A stretch of 13,679 nucleotides of DNA. Source: Rhodothermia bacterium (GTDB lineage Bacteria; Bacteroidota; Rhodothermia; Rhodothermales; JABDKH01). Below are positions 1-7,593 of this stretch, piece after piece. Both the position numbers and the translations under genes were made by a program. The stretch's first letter is position 1. Each line of letters starts with the position of its first letter. The stretch covers positions 1-13,679 of the forward strand of contig JAHHLP010000004.1 of the NCBI GenBank assembly GCA_018679295.1. Reading direction: 5' to 3'. Below the pieces are notes generated by a model. That model was not told the DNA's origin, did no database searches, and worked only from the letters and a program-made list of their open reading frames with translations.

Positions 1-189
1 GTCATCGGGTTGACTGACAAGGAGAGAAAACTGGTTGGCGTAATCGACGAATCGGGATCAGACCTCGATACCATTTCCCGTCGTTGCGGCCGACCTTCGT
101 CTCATGCATTGCGTGACTTGCTCGGCCTGGAGATGAAGGGCATCGTGAAAAGGGGTATCGACGGGTTGTTCTATCTTTCGCATCGATGA
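1..189 (+). CDS. dprA: DNA-processing protein DprA, C-terminal end (partial)
   Basis: This is the last 62 codons of a gene that begins before the window, read in frame 1 to the TGA at 187-189. The peptide starts VIGLTDKERKLVGVIDE and runs through SRRCGRPSSHALRDLLGLEM and KGIVKRG to a C-terminal LFYLSHR. This pattern (a helix beginning LTDxE, a helix-turn-helix centre, then LLxLExKGxVxR and a short strand) matches the winged-helix domain that closes many DprA/Smf proteins. DprA binds single-stranded DNA and loads RecA during natural transformation. The Rossmann core that would prove the assignment lies outside the window, so the call rests on the tail alone. A related winged-helix protein is the main alternative. 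The RluD-like gene follows after 49 bases on the same strand. Confidence 0.6.
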   Translation, partial: VIGLTDKERKLVGVIDESGSDLDTISRRCGRPSSHALRDLLGLEMKGIVKRGIDGLFYLSHR

Positions 190-238
190 CAAGCATTGGG
201 GGACAATACCAGCGCCCTAACCTCGACCGACAGCAGAC

Positions 239-1324
239 GTGAGCACTGAGCCGGATAAGGAAGAGCACGAAGTCAACCTGGTGGTCCCGTTGGGCTATCG
301 TGAAGAGGCACGTCTCGACGTATTCCTGACCCGAAATCTTCTGAATGTAACCAGAAGCAAGGTTCAGAAGGGAATCAAGGAGGGACGGGTTCACGTCAAT
401 GGGCGACTCGTAACACGCCCCTCCCATCCTGTGCACGCCGGCGACCGGATTAAATGCAAGGTGCTCCGGAGCCCACCGATCCAGGCAGTGCCGGAGGAGA
501 TTCCACTGGATATAGTCTTCGAAGACGAATGGCTGCTCGTTGTTAACAAACCGGCGGGAATGGTCGTGCATCCGGCTTACGGCAATCGAACGGGCACGCT
601 GGTAAACGCGTTGCTGCACTACGTAGGGGCAGGTACGGTAACGATCGACTCCTTGGAAGACGACGACGGCGATTCAGGCCTGTCAACGGGACACGCGCGA
701 CCCGCAAGTGATCAGGACCCAGCAATCAGGCCGGGAATTGTACACCGTCTCGACAAGGATACCAGTGGCCTTCTTGTGGTCGCCAAAAACGACTTCGTTC
801 ATGCCGGACTGGCAAAACAGTTTGCGGATCGCACGATCACCAGGGATTATCTGGCACTCGTACTGGGCGTACCCGAGGAATCGGGCACGATACAGGGTGA
901 CATCGGGCGCAGCAAGCGAGATCGAAAAAAGATGGCCGTTCGCCCGGCGGGCGGCGGCAAAGCGGCGGTCACGCACTTCGAAAGGATTGAGACGTACGCG
1001 GACTCGGCACTTGTACGGTTTCGCCTTGAGACGGGTAGAACCCATCAGATCCGCGTCCATGCGGCGTCGGTTGGCCATCCTGTTCTGGGCGACGAGACCT
1101 ATGGCGGATCTGAACTCAAGCGTGCTATTCGTTCCCGCAACCGCCGAGCGTTCTACAAAAACCTCTTAAAGGGCTTGGGGCGGCAGGCGCTGCATGCGCG
1201 CACGCTTGGCTTTGTGCATCCCGTCACCGGTGAAGCCGTGCAGTTTGAGTGCGACCCTCCGGCCGAGATGGCGGGAGCAATAGCGCGTCTCCGAGAGAAT
1301 GCAGAGGTGCCCGACGGGGCCTGA
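239..1324 (+). CDS. rluD: RluD-family 23S rRNA pseudouridine synthase
   Basis: The gene encodes 361 residues and starts at GTG. It should isomerise specific uridines to pseudouridine in large-subunit rRNA. An S4 RNA-binding domain lies at about residues 24-78 (RLDVFLTRN, RSKVQKGIKEGRVHVNG). The RluA/RluD catalytic domain follows, with VVNKPAGMVVHP at 101-112, the signature HRLDKDTSGLLVVAK at 169-183 and its catalytic Asp at 172, then LETGRTHQIRVH at 264-274 and HPVLGDETYGG at 280-290. It is longer than the usual 310-330 residues, chiefly because of an Asp/Ser-rich insertion at about 131-163 just before the catalytic motif. No Shine-Dalgarno sequence precedes the GTG, but the S4 domain begins only about 24 residues in, which supports this start. 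The family is certain. RluD itself, rather than a paralogue such as RluA or RluC, is inferred from the S4 domain and general similarity. Confidence 0.88.
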   Translation: MSTEPDKEEHEVNLVVPLGYREEARLDVFLTRNLLNVTRSKVQKGIKEGRVHVNGRLVTRPSHPVHAGDRIKCKVLRSPPIQAVPEEIPLDIVFEDEWLLVVNKPAGMVVHPAYGNRTGTLVNALLHYVGAGTVTIDSLEDDDGDSGLSTGHARPASDQDPAIRPGIVHRLDKDTSGLLVVAKNDFVHAGLAKQFADRTITRDYLALVLGVPEESGTIQGDIGRSKRDRKKMAVRPAGGGKAAVTHFERIETYADSALVRFRLETGRTHQIRVHAASVGHPVLGDETYGGSELKRAIRSRNRRAFYKNLLKGLGRQALHARTLGFVHPVTGEAVQFECDPPAEMAGAIARLRENAEVPDGA

Positions 1325-1394
1325 TGGGGAAGTCCATGTCAGGCGATCCGCATGGGTGAACGGCCCAGCCGTCCAAGGCTCGCCCGGCCTTTCG

Positions 1395-1402
1395 TATATT
1401 CG
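1395..1402 (+). promoter_or_regulatory. Possible -7 promoter element upstream of the EIIA gene
   Basis: TATATTCG matches the Bacteroidota sigma-A -7 consensus TAnnTTTG at all but one base. It lies about 95 bases before the EIIA start, inside the 172-base gap after the RluD-like gene. I see no clear TTTG-like -33 element at the expected spacing, so this rests on one short match. If real, it would drive the EIIA-hisS-lgt group separately from dprA-rluD. Confidence 0.3.
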
Positions 1403-1496
1403 CGAGCGATTCTACGAATCTGTCATCGCAAGCACGAACATCGACGCTGACAGGTCGTTCAGAGCATCTCGTTGACGACGGATATTACAAGCGTGC

Positions 1497-1982
1497 ATGT
1501 TAGCAGTGGAGACAGAGATATCCCAGCTTCTAAATGCGGACACGGTTCGGGTGGGGTTGCCAGGCTCGACGAAGGATGAGGTCCTCAAGGCGCTTCTGGA
1601 GCTTGTCAGCAATGATCCTGCAGTCGCGGATCCAGACACGGTTCAATCGGACGTGATGGATCGTGAGGCGCTGATGTCAACCGGCGTTGGCCAGGGTCTT
1701 GCACTGCCCCACGCCAAGACCCGTGGAGTTACTGATACAGTTGCCGCCTTTGCGGTGTCCAGGCAGCCTATTGACTTCGGCTCAATCGATGACCAACCGG
1801 TCCAGCTCTTTTTCCTCTTGCTCGCGCCGGAGTCGGCGCGGTCGCAGCACATCAAGGTGCTTAGCAGGATCTCCCGCCTGATGAACCGAATTGATGTCCG
1901 TGAGGAGCTTTTGGCAGCTAAGAGACCCGAAGAGGTGCTTGAGATTCTTGGTCGGGGAGAGGAAGCTCTCCTTCACGGATAG
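1497..1982 (+). CDS. ptsN: PTS EIIA-domain protein, PtsN (EIIANtr)-like
   Basis: This is a 161-residue, single-domain protein of the fructose/nitrogen type of PTS EIIA. The hallmark is GVGQGLALPHAKTRGV at residues 63-78, where His72 is the predicted phosphorylated residue. A second conserved His lies in QHIKVLSRISRL at 118-129, as in the family. The length fits a stand-alone regulatory EIIA (about 150-160 residues). No EIIB, EIIC, HPr or EI gene is visible nearby. A regulatory role like that of PtsN is therefore more likely than sugar uptake, but this is inference from context. ATG at 1497 is the natural start because the domain begins soon after it (EISQLLNADTV). No Shine-Dalgarno sequence is seen. 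hisS starts 23 bases downstream, suggesting cotranscription. Confidence 0.85.
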   Translation: MLAVETEISQLLNADTVRVGLPGSTKDEVLKALLELVSNDPAVADPDTVQSDVMDREALMSTGVGQGLALPHAKTRGVTDTVAAFAVSRQPIDFGSIDDQPVQLFFLLLAPESARSQHIKVLSRISRLMNRIDVREELLAAKRPEEVLEILGRGEEALLHG

Positions 1983-2005
1983 CTCTTTGCGCGCCAGTTA
2001 CCTGT

Positions 2006-3289
2006 TTGAGCCGTCAATACAAAAATATCAAGGGTACCTTCGACGTACTCCCTTTTGCGTCTGATTCCGAGGGTACCGCTGTTCCATCAAGTGCTGTTTG
2101 GCAAGCGGTTGAAGATCGGATTCGCGACGTGATGGCCACGTACGATGTGCGAGAGATCCGAACACCCATTCTTGAGCCGACGGAGTTGATTGCCCGCGGT
2201 GTTGGACAGTTGACGGACATTGTATCGAAGGAAATGTTCGCCTTTGAGCGGGGCAGCACCAACTATGTGCTGCGTCCGGAGATAACCGCTCCAGTGATGC
2301 GCGCCTACATGCAACACCACCTAGATCAGTCGGGCGGGGCGCAGCGTCTATACTATATCGGTCCGTGCTTCCGCGCTGAACGGCCGCAAAAAGGCCGCTT
2401 TCGGCAGTTTCATCAGTTCGGCGCGGAGTTCATCGGTGCGCCAGACCCGGTATCGGATGCGGAGTCGGTAGCTCTCATGATGGCTGTCTACACTTCGCTT
2501 GGCATCAGCGATACCATACTCCGGCTCAATACCCTCGGAGACGAGCAAAGCCGACCACGCTATCGAGCTGCTCTCGTGAAGTATTTCGAGCCTTATCTGG
2601 ACGACCTCACAGAGACGAGTAGACGGCGGTTAGACCAGAATCCCTTGCGCATCCTCGACACCAAGGTGCCTCAGGAAAAGGCATTGCTTGTTGAAGCGCC
2701 AAGGCTCATTGATTATGTCGACGACGAGAGCCGCAGGCACTACGACCGAGTCAAGACACACCTGTCAGACATTGGAGTTGAGTTCGTTGAGGATCCGATG
2801 CTTGTCAGGGGATTGGACTATTACACACGCACTGCGTTCGAACTGGAGAGCCCACAACTTGGCGCACAGAGTGCATTGGCCGGCGGCGGGCGCTACGATC
2901 TTCTTTCGGTTGAGATCGGGAGTAAGACACCGATACCAGCGGTTGGGTTTGCCGCGGGCATGGAGCGTCTATTTCTTGCTCTGGACGAGGGAGTTGCCGA
3001 ATACGACAACCCGCCGCCCGATGTGTTTATCGTTGCGCTTGGGGACGAAGCTGTTCGCGAGGCATTCAAGATTGCGCACGCCTTGCGTCGCGAACACAAG
3101 AGTGTAGCTTACGATCTCCTCGGGAGGAGCATGAAAGCGCAAATGCGCGAAGCCAACAGGCATGGGAGTAGATGGACCATGATTCTCGGAGAACGAGAGC
3201 TTGCGGAAGCAGAAGTTCAGCTTAAGAACATGGAAACTGGAGAGCAGAGGCCTGTGCCCATTAGGACAATCGCTCAATTCATAGTCTGA
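2006..3289 (+). CDS. hisS: Histidyl-tRNA synthetase
   Basis: A class II aminoacyl-tRNA synthetase of 427 residues that charges tRNA-His in the cytoplasm. Visible landmarks in order are KGTFDVLP at 9-16 near the N-terminus, motif 2 around 119-141 (GPCFRAERPQKGRFRQFHQF), the HisRS-specific VRGLDYYTRTAFE at 267-279, AGGGRYDLL at 292-300, motif 3 at 312-322 (AVGFAAGMERL), and an anticodon-binding domain from about 338 to the end with GRSMKAQMREAN at 373-384. Length is normal. The start is TTG: the essential KGTFD motif lies only nine codons in, and no ATG or GTG precedes it in frame, so a later start would cut the core. There is no Shine-Dalgarno sequence. About ten extra residues (SDSEGTAVPS) follow the first motif. 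Confidence 0.96.
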   Translation: MSRQYKNIKGTFDVLPFASDSEGTAVPSSAVWQAVEDRIRDVMATYDVREIRTPILEPTELIARGVGQLTDIVSKEMFAFERGSTNYVLRPEITAPVMRAYMQHHLDQSGGAQRLYYIGPCFRAERPQKGRFRQFHQFGAEFIGAPDPVSDAESVALMMAVYTSLGISDTILRLNTLGDEQSRPRYRAALVKYFEPYLDDLTETSRRRLDQNPLRILDTKVPQEKALLVEAPRLIDYVDDESRRHYDRVKTHLSDIGVEFVEDPMLVRGLDYYTRTAFELESPQLGAQSALAGGGRYDLLSVEIGSKTPIPAVGFAAGMERLFLALDEGVAEYDNPPPDVFIVALGDEAVREAFKIAHALRREHKSVAYDLLGRSMKAQMREANRHGSRWTMILGERELAEAEVQLKNMETGEQRPVPIRTIAQFIV

Positions 3290-3300
3290 CGATCGACGGC

Positions 3301-4278
3301 ATGTACCCGAGACTAAGCGACATTTTCAAAGACGTCTTCGGATTCGAACTTCCTTTTCCGATCTATTCGTTCGGAGCCATGGTGGCGATCGGCGTGCTGA
3401 CAGCTGCATGGCTTCTCGCAAGGGAGTTCGACCGCCTCTACGAGGCGGGACGCTTGAAGGGTGTCCGAATTGAGGCGCCAGACAAGGGGAAGAAGGGGCG
3501 CAAGCGGACCGTTGAGGCGAGCCCGTCGGTTCTGGTCGGGACAATTACGGTGATTGCGGTGGTGGCCGGTTTTGCCGGAGCCAAGATATTCCACATCCTC
3601 GAGAACCTGGACGCGTTTTCGAGAGACCCTGCTGCCATGATCTTCTCCACGGGCGGGTTCACTTTCTTCGGTGGCCTGATCATCGCTGCAGTGGCGATCA
3701 CCCTCTACCTTCGGTCGAAATCGCTGGACGTAGCAACTGCGACCGATGCCTTTGCGCCAGGGCTCATGATCGCCTACGGGATCGGTCGCATCGGATGCCA
3801 CCTTGCGGGTGATGGTGATTGGGGAATTGCCAGCAGCCTTGAGGACAAACCGGGCTGGATTCCTGAGTGGCTCTGGAGCGAGACTTACCCGAATAACATC
3901 CTCGGGATGGACCTGTCCGGGCAGGGAGTTTACCCGACATCGATATACGAATTCCTTCTCGCTGCGCTCTTCTTTGGCGTTCTATGGGGACTGCGCAAAC
4001 ACCCGTTCCAGGGCGGGTGGCTGTTTGCCCTCTACCTGATCTTTGCGGGAGTCGAGCGCTTCCTGATCGAACAGATTCGAGTCAACAATCGCTTCGACCT
4101 ATTCGGGGTTTCGGTGACGCAGGCTGAAGTCATTTCCGTACTGCTTGTTACTGTCGGCGGGATCGGACTCTTCCTTCGCCGCCGTCGCCGTGAGGACGCG
4201 GGAAGCAGCAATCAATCGGCTGATGCCGCGGCGCGATCCGAGGAAGCTCACTCCGACGTGCACGCGGATCGCCCTTAA
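3301..4278 (+). CDS. lgt: Prolipoprotein diacylglyceryl transferase
   Basis: This is an inner-membrane enzyme that moves diacylglycerol from phosphatidylglycerol to the lipobox Cys of prolipoproteins. The 325 residues contain several hydrophobic segments (about 20-41, 78-97, 113-137, 150-165, 211-227, 236-254 and 272-292). Family motifs are FPIYSFGAMVAIG at 19-31, GGFTFFGGLI at 118-127, YGIGRIGCHLAGDGDWG at 159-175 and the late ERFLIEQIRVNNRF. The middle motif is a variant of GRxGNFxNGE of the kind I associate with Bacteroidota-type Lgt. The position of E. coli His103, normally in SFHGGLIG, is Phe123 here. A basic stretch (KGKKGRKR) forms a loop after the first segment, and the C-terminal tail is acidic and hydrophilic. 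Lgt acts upstream of the lipoprotein transport in which LolA takes part. The start is 11 bases after hisS. Confidence 0.92.
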   Translation: MYPRLSDIFKDVFGFELPFPIYSFGAMVAIGVLTAAWLLAREFDRLYEAGRLKGVRIEAPDKGKKGRKRTVEASPSVLVGTITVIAVVAGFAGAKIFHILENLDAFSRDPAAMIFSTGGFTFFGGLIIAAVAITLYLRSKSLDVATATDAFAPGLMIAYGIGRIGCHLAGDGDWGIASSLEDKPGWIPEWLWSETYPNNILGMDLSGQGVYPTSIYEFLLAALFFGVLWGLRKHPFQGGWLFALYLIFAGVERFLIEQIRVNNRFDLFGVSVTQAEVISVLLVTVGGIGLFLRRRRREDAGSSNQSADAAARSEEAHSDVHADRP

Positions 4279-4304
4279 CCCGGGTAGGGGTGGGGATTAG
4301 GAGC

Positions 4305-4318
4305 GCCGGCATGCCGGC
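4305..4318. repeat. 14-base perfect palindrome between lgt and pckA
   Basis: GCCGGCATGCCGGC is fully self-complementary (stem GCCGG, loop CATG). It lies 26 bases past the lgt stop, in the 136-base convergent gap with pckA. It could form a small hairpin in either transcript, but no T-run follows on either strand, so a terminator role is only possible. A second, weaker arm pair, GGGAGC at 4369-4374 with GCTCCC at 4399-4404, encloses the short palindrome TTCGCGAA. Confidence 0.4.
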
Positions 4319-4414
4319 AGAATCCAGCCGTGAATCAGTACCGGCTCAAGAAGAAACCGCCAACCGGAGGGAGCGTGCTGTTCGCGAAGAGACGGTCTGC
4401 TCCCGCGATAAACC

Positions 4415-6010
4415 TTAGCCGTGGACGAGTCTTGGCCCCGCGGACCTGACCTCCTCATTCGCACCACTCTCATACTTGGAGAAGTTCTTCTCGAAGAGAT
4501 CAGCAAGCTTCGCAGCCATCCGGTCGTAGGCTTCCGGCGACTTCCATGTATTGCGAGGTAGAAGAATCTCTGACGGCACGCCGGTCACCTCGGTCGGAAT
4601 CTGCATGCCGAAGATCGGCTCCTCCGTGGTTGGCGCGTCGTCAAGCTCGCCCGAGTGAATTGCATCAATTATTGCCCGGGTATACTTGAGTTTGATTCGA
4701 GATCCCTCGCCGTACGGACCGCCGGACCACCCTGTGTTCACGAGCCAGGCGTTCGCGCCATGGTCCCGCATCTTCTCAGCCAGCAGTTCGGCGTACTTGT
4801 TCGGATGCCATACCATGAAGGCTGCGCCGAAGCAGGCGGAAAAGGTCGCCTCCGGCTCGTCAATGCCCTGCTCGGTGCCGGCGACCTTGGCGGTGTATCC
4901 GCTAATGAAATGATACATGGCCTGCGCCGGGGTCAGCTTGCTAACTGGCGGAAGTACACCGAACGCATCGGCGGTAAGAAAAATGATGTTGTTTGGATGG
5001 CCGCCCACGCAAGGTATCTTCGCGTTGTCAATGTGCTCGATGGGGTACGAAGCCCGCGTGTTCTGCGTGACGGATACATCGGTGTAGTCGACCGCCCTTG
5101 TGTGGGGATCGTAAACTACGTTTTCCAGGACAGTGCCGAATCGGATCGCGCGATAGATCTCGGGCTCCTTCTCCTCAGATAGATCGATAGCCTTGGCGTA
5201 GCACCCGCCTTCGATGTTGAATACGCCGTCGTCACTCCAGCAGTGCTCGTCGTCACCGATAAGCTTGCGGTGTGGATCCGCCGACAAAGTGGTCTTTCCG
5301 GTCCCGGACAACCCGAAGAAGAGCGACACGTCTCCGTCAGACCCTTCGTTCGCTGAGCAGTGCATCGAGAGCACGCCTCGCTTTGGCATGATGTAGTTCA
5401 TGACTGTGAAGATGCCCTTCTTCATCTCGCCGGCGTACTGCGTCCCGAGGATCACGAACTCACGATGCGAAAGACTTAGGTCCACGCTCGTGTCCGATGT
5501 CATGTGAAACGTATAGCGGTTGGCTGGGAACTGTCCGGCGTTGAAGACCACGTAGTCGGGATCGCCGAAGTCCTGAAGCTCTTCCGTCGTTGGCCGGATC
5601 AGCATGTTGTGCATGAACAGCGCGTGGTAGGGTCGAGAACAGATAATCCGGACCTTGACCCGGTATTTGGGATCCCAACCTGCAAATCCGTCGACAACGT
5701 AAATACGAGGGCAGATGTTGAGGTAGTCGATTGCCCGCTCCCGATTGACCATGAACGTGTGTTCATCCAGACGGATATTGACGTTACCCCACCAGATGTC
5801 GTCCCGGCTGTCCTCTTCGTCCACAATCCGCTTGTCCGACGGGCTACGGCCCGTCTTCCTGCCGGAGTAGGTGATCAGTGCCCCATTGTCGGCGATTGCG
5901 GCACCGTTATCCCTCAGAATGGCCTCCTCGTAAAGCTGGGACGGGGCAGCATTCCTAACGATGTCTTCTACGTTGATCTCGTATTGTTTGAGGTCGAATG
6001 TCTTGGCCAT
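4415..6010 (-). CDS. pckA: Phosphoenolpyruvate carboxykinase (ATP)
   Basis: A cytosolic enzyme that converts oxaloacetate and ATP to phosphoenolpyruvate, CO2 and ADP, the entry step of gluconeogenesis. The 531 residues match the usual length of the ATP-dependent family. Visible motifs are TYSGRKTGRSPSDK at 47-60 (substrate Arg region), the kinase-1a P-loop GLSGTGKTTLSADP at 233-246, the metal-binding kinase-2 region LIGDDEHCWSDDG at 250-262, and TQNTRASYP at 315-323. The ATP-type P-loop with its Thr-rich GTGKTT argues against the GTP-dependent family. ATG at 6010 fits the family N-terminus; there is no close Shine-Dalgarno sequence (an AGGAG lies far upstream). It stands alone, convergent with lgt and divergent from the rlmB-like gene. 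Confidence 0.97.
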   Translation of the reverse strand: MAKTFDLKQYEINVEDIVRNAAPSQLYEEAILRDNGAAIADNGALITYSGRKTGRSPSDKRIVDEEDSRDDIWWGNVNIRLDEHTFMVNRERAIDYLNICPRIYVVDGFAGWDPKYRVKVRIICSRPYHALFMHNMLIRPTTEELQDFGDPDYVVFNAGQFPANRYTFHMTSDTSVDLSLSHREFVILGTQYAGEMKKGIFTVMNYIMPKRGVLSMHCSANEGSDGDVSLFFGLSGTGKTTLSADPHRKLIGDDEHCWSDDGVFNIEGGCYAKAIDLSEEKEPEIYRAIRFGTVLENVVYDPHTRAVDYTDVSVTQNTRASYPIEHIDNAKIPCVGGHPNNIIFLTADAFGVLPPVSKLTPAQAMYHFISGYTAKVAGTEQGIDEPEATFSACFGAAFMVWHPNKYAELLAEKMRDHGANAWLVNTGWSGGPYGEGSRIKLKYTRAIIDAIHSGELDDAPTTEEPIFGMQIPTEVTGVPSEILLPRNTWKSPEAYDRMAAKLADLFEKNFSKYESGANEEVRSAGPRLVHG

Positions 6011-6116
6011 ACCGCTATTCGTTTGGGACTAGGTTACTCCTGCAGGCGGATCGTTCGTTGCATCAAGCAGCGTATCTTCGAGTCGTGGCAAATTATCCGT
6101 GACCGATACAGATTAC

Positions 6117-6124
6117 TATCTTTC
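6117..6124 (+). promoter_or_regulatory. Possible -7 promoter element upstream of rlmB
   Basis: TATCTTTC matches TAnnTTTG at seven of eight positions and lies about 70 bases before the rlmB ATG. A second similar string, TATCTTCG, is at 6073-6080. Both fall in the 182-base divergent region between pckA and rlmB, where promoters must exist. No clear -33 TTTG was found at a usual distance from either. The position is therefore tentative, and the two candidates may not both be real. Confidence 0.3.
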
Positions 6125-6192
6125 GGCACGATTTATTGTGTTCTATACCGTCTTCGGCACGCGCACGAAAAATAGCCCTCGCGAGTTATCAA

Positions 6193-6972
6193 ATGTCTCA
6201 ACGTCGAGGAAATAAAAGTGAAAAGGTGGGTCTGATCGCAGGTCGAAACCCGGTGATGGAGGCCCTCAGCAGGCGCGGGCCGTCCGTGGAGAAGGTCTTC
6301 GTACAAAAGGGGACAGGTGGAGCGGCGGTAAGTGAAATTCGATCACTGGCTGGACGCCACGGGGTACCGGTCCAGTATGTGCCACGAGCACGCCTCGACG
6401 AAATAGCGCGCGGCCTGAACCACCAGGGTGTTGCAGCCACCGCCTCTCCTGTTGAGTATCTGGGACTTGAGGTCCTGATTTCCTCGCTCGGAGCGAGCAT
6501 TGACGAGGTTCGTACCACCCGGCCGATTCTGATCGTTCTGGATCGAATTCAGGATCCGCACAACTTCGGGGCTATTCTCAGGTCCGCCGCGGGCGCCGCC
6601 GTAGGCGGCATCGTGGTTTCCTCGTCCAACATGGCGCCAATAAGTGCAGCCACGATCAAAGCAAGTGCGGGCACTGCGGGAGCTGTTCCGATTGCCCGGG
6701 TTTCGAGCATTGCCGCCGCACTGACGCAACTGAAGGAGTTTGGCTTCTGGGTGATTGGGCTTGATGGCCAGAGTGACCAGACGATTTGGTCCACAGATTG
6801 GCACAGGCCGGTTGCAATCGTTGTAGGCAGCGAGGGCTCAGGGATGGCACCAAACGTAAGCTCGTCGTGTGACGAACGCGTCGCAATTCCGCTGTCTGCC
6901 GGCGTGGAGTCGTTGAATGCGTCGGTGGCCGCAGCCATCACTATGTTTGAAGCTGTGCGGGCACGCGCCTAA
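6193..6972 (+). CDS. rlmB: 23S rRNA (guanosine-2'-O-)-methyltransferase, TrmH/RlmB family
   Basis: A SPOUT-class methyltransferase that uses S-adenosylmethionine to methylate a ribose 2'-OH in RNA. The ATG at 6193 gives 259 residues, close to E. coli RlmB. A substrate-binding N-terminal domain opens with GLIAGRNPVMEAL at 13-25 and contains GLNHQGVAATASP at 74-86. The catalytic knot carries motif 1, LDRIQDPHNFGAILRSA (116-132), motif 2, VGSEGSGM (211-218), and motif 3, IPLSAGVESLNASVA (232-246). The frame stays open upstream to a TTG at 6136, but those extra residues do not resemble the family, so the ATG is preferred. There is no Shine-Dalgarno sequence. RlmB is the likeliest member because of the N-terminal domain; TrmH or another SpoU paralogue cannot be excluded. 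Confidence 0.9.
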   Translation: MSQRRGNKSEKVGLIAGRNPVMEALSRRGPSVEKVFVQKGTGGAAVSEIRSLAGRHGVPVQYVPRARLDEIARGLNHQGVAATASPVEYLGLEVLISSLGASIDEVRTTRPILIVLDRIQDPHNFGAILRSAAGAAVGGIVVSSSNMAPISAATIKASAGTAGAVPIARVSSIAAALTQLKEFGFWVIGLDGQSDQTIWSTDWHRPVAIVVGSEGSGMAPNVSSSCDERVAIPLSAGVESLNASVAAAITMFEAVRARA

Positions 6973-6991
6973 CGCAATACTCCCGCAAAAG

Positions 6992-7029
6992 CCAAAAGGC
7001 AACTCCGCTCTTGCAGAATCGCCTTTTGG
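6992..7029. terminator. Candidate bidirectional terminator between convergent genes
   Basis: CCAAAAGGC (6992-7000) is followed after 20 bases by its perfect complement GCCTTTTGG (7021-7029). It sits 20 bases after the rlmB stop and 20 bases beyond the end of the converging 85-residue gene. The position and exact nine-base stem suggest transcript ends for both. Against this, the loop is long and neither strand has a strong T-run. On the minus strand the stem is followed by a short CTTTTG. Confidence 0.45.
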
Positions 7030-7049
7030 TCAGTGAGTTACCGGTGCCG

Positions 7050-7307
7050 CTACTTACGGCCATTTAGCTTATACACGATCTTGCGGATTGTATCGAACTG
7101 GAGGTATGGATACTCCTCGCGGAGGGTTTCGATCGCGTCGTAGGCAGGAACATCGGCATCTCTCATTTCACGAAACTTCTGCCGGATCTGGTAATCACGC
7201 ACTCCTTTCTCGCTCAGCAGGTGATGTGCCTCGAGCGTCCGGTACACATCCTCCGATACCAGTCCATCGAGCGGATTTTGCGCTTCTTGAGTCGATGAAA
7301 ACTGCAT
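7050..7307 (-). CDS. Small conserved-looking protein, possible helix-turn-helix, function unknown
   Basis: I do not recognise this gene. From the ATG at 7307 it encodes 85 residues. After a polar N-terminus the sequence looks all-helical and charged: VSEDVYRTLEAHHLLSEKGVRDYQ, then FREMRDADVPAYDAIETL and YPYLQFDTIRKIVYKLNGRK. The final 25 residues, a helix, a short turn and a helix ending in IRKIVY plus basic residues, resemble a DNA-binding helix-turn-helix, but this is judged by eye. Good amphipathic periodicity and an uninterrupted frame in a non-overlapping slot suggest a real gene. The frame can extend to a TTG at 7352, adding 15 residues of low-complexity look, so the ATG is preferred. 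No Shine-Dalgarno sequence is seen. It converges on rlmB and stands alone. Confidence 0.7.
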   Translation of the reverse strand: MQFSSTQEAQNPLDGLVSEDVYRTLEAHHLLSEKGVRDYQIRQKFREMRDADVPAYDAIETLREEYPYLQFDTIRKIVYKLNGRK

Positions 7308-7593
7308 GGTTCGCCGTTGTTGGTTGGGGTGTGCCGGACGGACATCAGCCAAGCGTAAACCATCCGAACTCTCTCACATAACTGTAGCAAATCCACATTT
7401 CCTATGCTTCTGATTTGACCTGAATGGTTTGGAGATTAATGCGATCAGTAGCATTTGCAACGCGAGTAGTGACGAATGCAGGCCACAAATCACGTACTCG
7501 GAGGGTTGAGTGCGAGTCCTGACTGGAAGATCTTCTACCGAACGGAAGGCGAGACTACGCGAACCCTGCGGCCGGGGGCACCTTCACATGGCG
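7308..7593. other. Intergenic stretch with no recognised feature
   Basis: These 286 bases lie between the start of the 85-residue gene and the end of the YbhN-like gene, both on the minus strand. The stretch should hold the promoter of the former and the transcript end of the latter, but I found no convincing -33/-7 pair or T-tailed hairpin. The only structure noted is a ten-base palindrome, GAAGATCTTC (7526-7535). A plus-strand open frame from 7476 runs on into the antisense of the YbhN-like gene and is not credible. No tRNA-like fold was seen. Confidence 0.4.

Noticed and set aside
4655..5182. Long plus-strand open frame within pckA
   Set aside because: It is antisense to a complete, motif-rich PEP carboxykinase and shows no domain pattern.
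5504..6175. 223-codon plus-strand open frame over the pckA start
   Set aside because: Nearly all of it is antisense to pckA, and the composition mirrors that gene; no family resemblance.
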